DNA of 36,218 nucleotides. Source: CAZXBB01 sp964638815. GTDB lineage: Bacteria; Planctomycetota; Phycisphaerae; Phycisphaerales; SM1A02. The stretch covers positions 1 to 36,218 of the forward strand of contig CAZXBB010000337.1 of the NCBI GenBank assembly GCA_964638815.1, in the 5' to 3' direction. Positions 10,330 to 16,925 of this stretch are shown piece by piece. Position numbers and translations under genes: made by a program. Numbering within the stretch: position 1 is the first letter of the stretch; the number at the start of each line of letters is the position of its first letter. Below the pieces are notes generated by a model. The model did no database searches, was not told the origin of the DNA, and saw only the letters and a list, made by a program, of their open reading frames with translations.

Positions 10330-12954
10330 ATGAAGACCAGCCGCTGCACCGTCATTGCCGCCCTCACCGCCCTGTTGCCTGCCGCGCTCGCCGCCGGCGG
10401 TGAGACAGCCGAGACCGCCGGATCGCGGTGGATCGAGGAATGCGGCTCCGGCCAGTGCCTCTCCGGCAAGCTCGAACGCGAGACCGCGTATCTCGGCGCG
10501 GCGTTCGACGAGGAGACCGGTCGCAACCTGCGGAACTTCCCGCCGGACCGCATGGTGGACCTCCTGCACATGAAGCTCGAGATGCGGTTCGAGGACCTCG
10601 AGCAGCCGCGGTTCACCGCGGTCGAGACCCTCCGCGTGCGCCCGATCGCGAAGCCGACGACCGCGGTCACGCTCGACGCGATCGGCCTCGACGTGAGCAA
10701 CGTGCGGACGCAGGACGGTCCGGTCGAGTTCTTCCTCGACGACGAGACCATCACGCTCCGCTTCGATCCGCCGCTCGCCGTCGATCGGCACCACGAGATC
10801 GTGTTCGATTACGCGTGCGATCGGCCGTACGCCGGCATGTACTTCGCCCCGTCCGCCCCGGACATGCCGAACTACACCGCCGAGGTCCACACCCAGGGCC
10901 AGACGATCACGAACCGGCACTGGTTCATCGCGCACGACGCTCCGAACGAGCGCATGACGACCGAGCTGATCGTCGACGTCCCCGCGGCATACTCGGTCTC
11001 GTCGAACGGACGTCTGGAGTCACAGCACACGAACGGCGACCGCGCCGTGTGGCACTGGATGCAGGACAAGCCGCACGTGTCATACCTCGTGTCGCTTGTG
11101 ATCGGGCAGTTCGACATCGTCGAGATCCCGCACGAGCGCGTCCCGATGAAGGTCTGGGTGCCGAAGGGGCTCGGGCACCTCGTGCCCGGGACCTACGGCT
11201 GCACGGCAGAGATGATCGATCTCTTCGAGCGTCGCTTCGGCGTGCCGTACCCGTGGGACCGCTACGACCAGCTCGTGGTCAAGAACTTCGGCGCGGGCGG
11301 CATGGAGAACACCTCGGCGACGACGATGTACCCGACGGCGATCCTCGACGAGACGGCGCTCGCCGACCGCAACCTCGACGGCCTCATCGCCCACGAGCTC
11401 GCCCACCAGTGGTCCGGTGACCTGATCACCTGCAAGGACTGGGCGCACATCTGGCTCAACGAGGGCTTCGCGACGTACGGCGACGCGCTGTGGACCGAGT
11501 ACCGCGACGGCGAGGATGGCTATCTCGAGGACATCCGCGGCAACTTCCGCCGCGTCGCGTGGCGCGACAAGACCACGGCCGACCTGCCGATGGTGTCGTC
11601 AACCTACGACCACCCCGGCGAGACATTCCGCCGGCCCGGCAATCCGTACCCCAAGGGTGCTTCGATCCTCCACATGCTGCGCATGATGCTCGGCGAAGAC
11701 GTGTTCTGGGACGGGATGCACCGGTACATGAAGCGGAACGCCCTCGGCGTCGTGGAGACGCACGACTTCCGCTACGCGATGGAGGAAGTCTCCGGGCGCG
11801 GTCTCGAGTGGTTCTTCGACCAGTGGTGCTATCGCCCGGGCGTCCCGCGGCTCGACGTCGAAGTGCAGTACGACGGCCGCGACCGCGCGCTCGTCGTCAA
11901 AATCGAGCAGACGCAGGAGATCGACGAGCGGACGCCCGCGTTCCGATTCACCCTTCCCGTCTACGTCCGGACCGCGCGCGGCGCGAAAGAGCTCGCGATC
12001 GAGGTCACCGAGAAGGCCACGTCCTTCCGAACCGTCCTGGACGGAGTGCCGGAGATCGTCGCGGTCGACCCGCGTCTTCACGTCCTGTCCGTCGTGAACG
12101 TGACGAAGCCGCAGCGGATGTGGGAGCGACAGGTTGACGACGGCCCGACGATCGTCGCCCGCCACCGCGCGATCGAGCAGCTCGGCGAGAGCGACACACC
12201 GGACAACCGGGCGAAGCTCGTGGCGATCATCGGGGACGCCTCGATCTCGCGCCACCTCCGCAACGCCGCGGTGAGCGCGCTGACCGGTTTCGGATCCGAC
12301 GAGGCGCGGGCCGAGGTCCTCGCCGTGCTCGACGGGGGCATCGAGGACGCGCGGGTCCGCGTGAACCTCGTGCGCGCTCTCTCGTCCTACGATCTCGAGG
12401 AGGTCGGCGACCGTCTCGCCGACTTCGCCGGCAACGACCCGAGCTACATGACCCGCGCAGCCGCGATCAACGGGCTCGCGAAGCTCGAAGCGAAGGACCA
12501 CGCGGACCTGCTCATCGACCTGGTCGATTTCGAGAGCCAGCACGACGACGTGCGACGTGCGGCGCTTTCCGCGCTCGCCGACCTCGACGATCCGCGCGGC
12601 CTCGATCTCGCCATCAGGTACGCGGCCTACGGCCACATGGACCGTTCCCGGCCGACCGCGATCCGCGCCATCGCGGATCTCGCCGAACACGACCGTGACC
12701 GCGCTGTGGACGTGCTGCTCGGCCTGCTCGACGATCCCATGAGCCGGCCCGCCCGCGCCGCGGGCGGGGCGATCGCCGACCTCGGCGACGAGCGGGCGAA
12801 AGCGCCGCTCGAGCGCATGAAGGAAACCCACCCCGACCCGGGTCGACGCGAGGCCGCCGGCGGCTGGCTCGAGACGCTGGAGAAGGCGATGAAGGGCGAA
12901 GATGCGGGCGACGAAGCACCGCGCGGCCGCCGCGGCCGCGGAGGCCCGGACTGA
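10330..12954 (+). CDS. Secreted M1-family zinc aminopeptidase with HEAT-like C-terminal repeats
   Basis: 874 residues; ATG 10330 is preceded by GAGGAAAG. A signal peptide ends near AALAAGG (about residue 23), so the enzyme is exported, probably to the periplasm. The M1 beta-saddle domain leads to GGMEN (323-327, the GAMEN exopeptidase motif with A to G) and HELAH (355-359) followed after 18 residues by Glu-378, the complete HEXXH-x18-E zinc site. NPYPKGAS (Tyr-440) fits the transition-state tyrosine region. From about residue 610 onward are alpha-helical HEAT-like repeats (AAINGLAKLEAKDHADLL, ALSALADLDDPRGLDLA), in place of or added to the ERAP-type C-terminal domain. The tail is basic (RGRRGRGGPD). 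It is a single gene, divergent from pyrG, ended by a strong terminator. It should remove N-terminal residues from peptides; substrate preference cannot be read here. Confidence 0.93.
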   Translation: MKTSRCTVIAALTALLPAALAAGGETAETAGSRWIEECGSGQCLSGKLERETAYLGAAFDEETGRNLRNFPPDRMVDLLHMKLEMRFEDLEQPRFTAVETLRVRPIAKPTTAVTLDAIGLDVSNVRTQDGPVEFFLDDETITLRFDPPLAVDRHHEIVFDYACDRPYAGMYFAPSAPDMPNYTAEVHTQGQTITNRHWFIAHDAPNERMTTELIVDVPAAYSVSSNGRLESQHTNGDRAVWHWMQDKPHVSYLVSLVIGQFDIVEIPHERVPMKVWVPKGLGHLVPGTYGCTAEMIDLFERRFGVPYPWDRYDQLVVKNFGAGGMENTSATTMYPTAILDETALADRNLDGLIAHELAHQWSGDLITCKDWAHIWLNEGFATYGDALWTEYRDGEDGYLEDIRGNFRRVAWRDKTTADLPMVSSTYDHPGETFRRPGNPYPKGASILHMLRMMLGEDVFWDGMHRYMKRNALGVVETHDFRYAMEEVSGRGLEWFFDQWCYRPGVPRLDVEVQYDGRDRALVVKIEQTQEIDERTPAFRFTLPVYVRTARGAKELAIEVTEKATSFRTVLDGVPEIVAVDPRLHVLSVVNVTKPQRMWERQVDDGPTIVARHRAIEQLGESDTPDNRAKLVAIIGDASISRHLRNAAVSALTGFGSDEARAEVLAVLDGGIEDARVRVNLVRALSSYDLEEVGDRLADFAGNDPSYMTRAAAINGLAKLEAKDHADLLIDLVDFESQHDDVRRAALSALADLDDPRGLDLAIRYAAYGHMDRSRPTAIRAIADLAEHDRDRAVDVLLGLLDDPMSRPARAAGGAIADLGDERAKAPLERMKETHPDPGRREAAGGWLETLEKAMKGEDAGDEAPRGRRGRGGPD

Positions 12955-13019
12955 CGCCCCTGCTTTCCGGCCCTGTGACCCTTTCCGGCCCCTGCGGGTG
13001 CCTCCCGCCGCAAAACAAT

Positions 13020-13047
13020 GAAGGCCCACGGATTCCCGTGGGCCTTC
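13020..13047 (+). terminator. Strong hairpin terminator after the M1 peptidase
   Basis: Perfect 12-bp stem (GAAGGCCCACGG / CCGTGGGCCTTC) with an ATTC tetraloop, 66 bp after the stop codon. The U-tract is poor. It lies between convergent genes and could act on both strands. Confidence 0.75.
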
Positions 13048-13196
13048 CTCTCGGAGGAGAAGAAAGTGGTTGGAGGTCTGCTCTCAGATACGCAGATCGG
13101 GGCCGATCAGTGCGCGAATTCGACGGGTTTTTGAGGCGAACCGCGCAAGTCCATTCGGCGCAGAGACTTGGGCGGCGCAGTGACTCGGCCCCCCTG

Positions 13197-13751
13197 TCAG
13201 GCCTGCGAGAACGGCGCCAGCTCGTCCGGGATCCGCCGGAGCCCCCGCCGTCGCGCCTTCTCCACCGCGTACCGCAGGGAGTCCGCCATGCGCTTCTCGA
13301 CAGCGGGCGTCACGTTAAAGCCGCGGTCGCGCATCGTCTCGAGAGCCCACCGCCACGCGTGGTACTCCTCGAGACACCGCGGCCGGTATCGCCGGAAGCC
13401 GATCGCGTGGTGGCCGACCTCGTGAAGGAAGATCGCGCAGCTCATCGGTCCGCGCGGATACGGGGCCTCGATGAGACGCGTCATGGTGCCGTCGCGATAT
13501 TGCACCATCCACGCGACGCCGCTGGAGCTGCTGCGCCACTTGCGAACGCGGACACCGTGGGTGCGCTTCATCTCGACGACGAGCGCGTCGTAGCGATCGC
13601 GCATCGACGTCCGGCCGGCGGTCGCCGAACGGGGGGGGGCCGGGGGCGCCGGGCGCGCCGGGCGCGCCGGGGGGGCCGCGAGCGCCGGGGGCGCCGGCTC
13701 GCGTCTCGCCGGTGCGACGAGATCCCACAGTGTCCGCGCCACCCAGGTCAT
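13197..13751 (-). CDS. Small HExxHH putative metalloprotein, third gene of the def-fmt unit
   Basis: 184 residues. Its ATG overlaps the fmt stop in ATGA, indicating translational coupling. Residues 15-45 are a low-complexity Ala/Pro/Arg tract; the folded part begins near Met-50. The motif LHEVGHHAIGF (His-110, Glu-111, His-114) is a gluzincin-type zinc signature, and CLEEYHAWRWA (126-136) could supply a third acidic ligand, but I do not recognise a named family. The C-terminus is basic (KARRRGLRR). There is no signal peptide, so it is presumably cytoplasmic. A 9-C run falls in the low-complexity tract; a one-base slip would abolish the long form, but ATG 13604 (Met-50) would still allow the metal-site domain. 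A role linked to N-terminal protein processing is guessed from context only. Confidence 0.7.
   Translation of the reverse strand: MTWVARTLWDLVAPARREPAPPALAAPPARPARPAPPAPPRSATAGRTSMRDRYDALVVEMKRTHGVRVRKWRSSSSGVAWMVQYRDGTMTRLIEAPYPRGPMSCAIFLHEVGHHAIGFRRYRPRCLEEYHAWRWALETMRDRGFNVTPAVEKRMADSLRYAVEKARRRGLRRIPDELAPFSQA
13631..13639 (-). repeat. Nine-base C homopolymer in coding sequence
   Basis: Nine consecutive C on the minus strand at codons 38-41 of the HExxHH gene, next to GC-rich near-repeats. Such tracts can slip during replication and are also error-prone in assemblies. Confidence 0.85.
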
Positions 13752-14686
13752 GCGGGTCTCAACCTCGTCCCCTTCGCCACGTCGTGTCCGCGCCGGTAGT
13801 CATCGAACGTCATCTCCCGTCGCCCCGGCGGCACGACCTCGAGGAGCCGGACCGCGCCGGGGTTGCATCCGACCGTGCCGTCCTCCCGCACCGTGCCCGG
13901 CGCGACACCCGCAGTGCCCGGCGCGACACCCGCATCATCGTCATCGACCACTTCGGCCCGGCGCAGCGCCAGGCGGCCGGCGCCGACGGACACGGTGCAC
14001 CCGGGCCAGGGTGTGAGGCCGTGAATGCGGCACCGGACACTCCGGGCGGGCTGGTCGAAGTCGACGGTGCCCTCGGCCTTGCTCAGCTTCGGGGCCTGCG
14101 AGACCTGCGTCTCGTCCTGCGGCCGGGGCGCGAGCGTGCCCGCCTCGTGCCTTGCGAGCACGTCGAGCACCAGGTCGGGCCCGAGCGCGGCGAGGCGATC
14201 GTGCAACTCCCCTGCTGTTTCGGCCGGATCGATCGGGGTGGCGAGCCGGCCGAGCACGTCGCCCGCGTCCATCCGGTCGGCGACCTCGATCACGCTGACG
14301 CCGGTCTCGGATTCGCCGCACATCATCGCCCGGTTGATGGGAGCGGCCCCGCGGTATTTCGGGAGGAGCGAGGCGTGGAGGTTGATCGCGAACACGCCGG
14401 CGAGCAGCCCCGGCCCCATCTTGTGCCCGTAAGCGATGACGACGAACGCGTCGGCCGCGACCGCGCGGATCGTCTCGACGACGTCCGGTTCGTTGACCCG
14501 CTCGGGCCTGATCACCGAGAGCGCGTGCGCCGCGGCGAACCCGGCCACCGGCGTCGGCGTGAGTCGCCGGCTGCGTCCGGCGGGACGGTCGGGCTGGGTG
14601 ACGACAAGCGCGACCTCGTGCGTCGCGACAAGCCGACCGAGCGTCGGCACGCCGAACGCGCCGGAGCCGAAGTAGACGAGACGCAT
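13748..14686 (-). CDS. fmt: Methionyl-tRNA formyltransferase
   Basis: 312 residues, near the usual ~315. Transfers a formyl group from 10-formyltetrahydrofolate to initiator Met-tRNA. The N-terminal Rossmann-like domain opens with LVYFGSGAFGVPTL. The catalytic set is present: Asn-102 and His-104 in INLHASLLPKYRG, and Asp-143 in DAGDVL, matching E. coli Asn-106/His-108/Asp-144. The C-terminal OB-like tRNA-binding domain follows from about 205 (RCRIHGLTPWPGC). ATG 14686 shares one base with the def stop (TGATG), so I prefer it over the GTG one codon upstream. Residues encoded by 13893-13934 are an in-frame duplication (GVAPGTA-like twice) within a surface loop. Identity is secure. Confidence 0.96.
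   Translation of the reverse strand: MRLVYFGSGAFGVPTLGRLVATHEVALVVTQPDRPAGRSRRLTPTPVAGFAAAHALSVIRPERVNEPDVVETIRAVAADAFVVIAYGHKMGPGLLAGVFAINLHASLLPKYRGAAPINRAMMCGESETGVSVIEVADRMDAGDVLGRLATPIDPAETAGELHDRLAALGPDLVLDVLARHEAGTLAPRPQDETQVSQAPKLSKAEGTVDFDQPARSVRCRIHGLTPWPGCTVSVGAGRLALRRAEVVDDDDAGVAPGTAGVAPGTVREDGTVGCNPGAVRLLEVVPPGRREMTFDDYRRGHDVAKGTRLRPA
13893..13934 (-). repeat. 21-bp perfect tandem duplication in fmt
   Basis: 13893-13913 and 13914-13934 are identical 21-bp units. They duplicate seven codons in frame in the C-terminal domain, giving AGVAPGTAGVAPGT. Confidence 0.85.
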
Positions 14687-15237
14687 CACCGCCAGTGCGC
14701 CCGGGACCCCCGCTCGGACATGGCCGTGTCGGCCTTCATCCCCTTGAGCAGCTTGCGGGTCGCGAGCCGATCCATCGTGCCCATCCGGTCAATGATCATC
14801 ACGCCGTCGAGGTGATCGTTCTCGTGCTGCCAGATCCGGGCGAGCATGCCCTCCGCCTGCATGGTGAAGGGCCTGCCGGCGAGGTCGGTCGCGGTGACCT
14901 CCGCCTCGACCGGGCGCCGGACCTGGACGTTGATCCCCGGGAGGCTGAGGCACCCTTCCTCCTTCGCCTCGATCGCGCCGCGTCCGAGCGTGACCCGGGG
15001 GTTGACGAAAACGCGGTCGACGGGGTCGATGTCGGGAGCGTTCGTGACGAACAGCCGCCAGGGGAGGCCGACCTGCGGACCGGCCAGGCCGACGCCCGCG
15101 GCCTCGTGCATCAGCTCGATCATGCGCTCGGCGACGGCGCGGACGGTCTCGTCGATCGATTCGATCGGCTCCGCCCTCACCCGCAGGACGGGGTCCGGAT
15201 AGCTGACGATCCGGAGGCTCGCGGGGTCCACGCGCAT
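14686..15237 (-). CDS. def: Peptide deformylase
   Basis: 183 residues. Removes the N-formyl group from nascent proteins, the partner reaction to fmt just downstream. The three metal-site motifs are present: GVGLAGPQ (48-55, usual GxGxAAxQ), EGCLSLPG with metal-binding Cys-96, and QHENDHLDG with His-138, Glu-139 and His-142. I chose ATG 15237 because MRVDPASLRIVSYPDPVLR is the normal N-terminus; the open frame runs further upstream without family sequence. There is no Shine-Dalgarno. TAGCAT ends exactly 7 bases before the ATG, so the message may be leaderless. The C-terminus after LLKG is a short polar tail. First gene of def-fmt-HExxHH. Confidence 0.96.
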   Translation of the reverse strand: MRVDPASLRIVSYPDPVLRVRAEPIESIDETVRAVAERMIELMHEAAGVGLAGPQVGLPWRLFVTNAPDIDPVDRVFVNPRVTLGRGAIEAKEEGCLSLPGINVQVRRPVEAEVTATDLAGRPFTMQAEGMLARIWQHENDHLDGVMIIDRMGTMDRLATRKLLKGMKADTAMSERGSRAHWR

Positions 15238-15244
15238 AAGGCGT

Positions 15245-15250
15245 ATGCTA
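15245..15250 (-). promoter_or_regulatory. Candidate -10 (TAGCAT) giving a leaderless def mRNA
   Basis: TAGCAT on the minus strand is followed by 7 bases and then ATG 15237, so transcription would start at or beside the start codon. No good -35 is visible. Confidence 0.35.
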
Positions 15251-15358
15251 CGCCGCCGCGCGGTTTGGAGCCACATGTGCAGGGTCGTTGACCCCCGTCT
15301 ACAATCGCCATACCTTGGCGCGTTGCCGCACGCCCGGCAACGATGCGAGCTCCCGAAC

Positions 15359-16846
15359 TTGGCACTCTTCCGAAAGAAACCCGCCGACGCCCCGGAAAAC
15401 GGGGAGTCCGAGTCGAAGTTCACGCCGCAGCCGGAGAAGGCGCGGAAGTGGTTCGACCACGCGAAGACGGCAGCCCTGTCCTCCAATTACGAGTACGCGC
15501 TCCAGTGCTTCGCGAACGGGATCAAGCTCGACCCGACGGCAATGAGCGCGCACGAGAGCATGTTCGAGGCCGCGGTGCGCTACCGGAACAAGGACGGCAA
15601 GCCGGCCGGCAGTCGCGAGCTCAAGGCGATCGACGACGGCACGCCGATCGGCAGGTTCGCGGCGGCCGAGTTCGAATGGATGAAGGACCTCGTCAACCTC
15701 AAGGCGGCCCTCAAGCTCCTCGACGCGTCGGTGAAAGCCGATCAGTTCGAGTTCGGGAACTGGATCGCGCCGCGGGTCTCGAGCCTCGTCCGCGGGCAGA
15801 AGAAGCCCACGAAGAACGGCCTGCTTCAGGCGATGGATCTCTTCCGCCAGGTCGGCGCGTGGAACGAGTCGATGGCGGTGGGCGAGATGGCGCGGCAGCT
15901 CGACCCGACCGACGGCGATCTCGACGCCCAGCTCAAGAACCTCTCCGCGCAGCGAGCGATGGACCAGGGCGGCTACGACGAGGCCGCGAAAGAGGAAGGC
16001 GGCTTCCGCAGGTTCATCAGAGACGCGAGCAGGCAGCAGGAGCTCCTCGAGGAGGAATCGCTCGCGGGCGGCGCGTCGATCGAAGAGCGCAACCTGCGGC
16101 GGGCCGAGGCCGACTACGAGACGAATCCCACGCAGCCCGACACCGTCAACCGCTTCGCGCAGCTCGTGAAGAAGAGGGGCACCCCCGAGGCCGAGGAGCA
16201 GGCCCGCGCGATCTACCAGAAGGGCTTCGAAGACACCGGCGAGTATCGCTTTCGCATGGCCGCCGGCGACATCGCGATCGACCAGCTCGCGCGGCGCGTC
16301 CGGGAGCTCGACGAGACGCTCGCGGCGAACGCCGATCTCGCCGACGTCCGGGCCGAGCGCGACGCGATCAACCGCGAGCTGCTCGAGCTGAAGAACACCG
16401 AGTACTCGGAGCGCGTCGCGAAGTACCCGACGGACCGCTTCCGCAAGTATGACCTCGGCACCGTGCAGCTCGCGCTCGGCCAGGTCGAGGAGGCTATGGC
16501 GCACTTCCAGGCCGCGAAGGACGAGCCGAAGCTCCGCGTTCGCGCCGGCCACCTCCTCGGACGCTGCTTCATCAAGGAGGGCTGGTACGGCGAGGCCATC
16601 GAGGAGCTCAAGGATACGCTCCAGGTCATCGAGGTCACCGAGAAGGACTACGAGCTCGTCGTGCGCTACGACCTGATGGTCGCGATGCTCGCGGGCGCCG
16701 AGCAGGATCGCTCGATCGAGCTCGCCCGCGAGGCAAAGGCGATCTGCTCCGAGATCGCCCGGAAGGACATCACCTACCGCGACATCCGCGCGAAGCGGAA
16801 GCAGGTGGACGAGGTGATCCGGGCGCTCGAGAGCGGGGCTTCGTAG
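15359..16846 (+). CDS. Tetratricopeptide-repeat protein, planctomycete type
   Basis: 495 residues if translation starts at TTG 15359 (MALFRKKPADAP after initiation). The frame is open further upstream but carries unlikely, basic sequence, so this start is preferred though not proven; no strong Shine-Dalgarno is visible. TPR-like helices occur at about residues 25-75 (ALSSNYEYALQCFANGIKLDP), 150-200 (AMDLFRQVGAWNESMAVGE) and 360-420 (YDLGTVQLALGQVEEAMAHF, GRCFIKEGWYGEAIEEL). Between them is a long charged, probably coiled-coil region (about 220-345). There is no signal peptide or membrane segment, so it is cytoplasmic and probably a scaffold. A -10-like TACAAT lies at 15300-15305, without a clear -35. 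Divergent from def. Function unknown. Confidence 0.75.
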   Translation: MALFRKKPADAPENGESESKFTPQPEKARKWFDHAKTAALSSNYEYALQCFANGIKLDPTAMSAHESMFEAAVRYRNKDGKPAGSRELKAIDDGTPIGRFAAAEFEWMKDLVNLKAALKLLDASVKADQFEFGNWIAPRVSSLVRGQKKPTKNGLLQAMDLFRQVGAWNESMAVGEMARQLDPTDGDLDAQLKNLSAQRAMDQGGYDEAAKEEGGFRRFIRDASRQQELLEEESLAGGASIEERNLRRAEADYETNPTQPDTVNRFAQLVKKRGTPEAEEQARAIYQKGFEDTGEYRFRMAAGDIAIDQLARRVRELDETLAANADLADVRAERDAINRELLELKNTEYSERVAKYPTDRFRKYDLGTVQLALGQVEEAMAHFQAAKDEPKLRVRAGHLLGRCFIKEGWYGEAIEELKDTLQVIEVTEKDYELVVRYDLMVAMLAGAEQDRSIELAREAKAICSEIARKDITYRDIRAKRKQVDEVIRALESGAS

Positions 16847-16888
16847 CAGCCAGGATGCGGCATCGCGGTTCCGGTGTGCCGGGGTCCT

Positions 16889-16903
16889 GTGCTCTGACAG
16901 CAC
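16889..16903. terminator. Weak hairpin between convergent genes
   Basis: GTGCT-CTGAC-AGCAC, a 5-bp stem and 5-nt loop, in the 79-bp gap between the TPR gene and the minus-strand membrane protein gene. No U-tract. Confidence 0.3.
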
Positions 16904-16925
16904 CGGGCGGCGCTGGCGGTCCCGG

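Noticed and set aside
8326..10935. 869-codon minus-strand frame across pyrG and the aminopeptidase start
   Set aside because: It overlaps pyrG in another frame and has low-complexity Arg-rich sequence; it is a shadow of pyrG.
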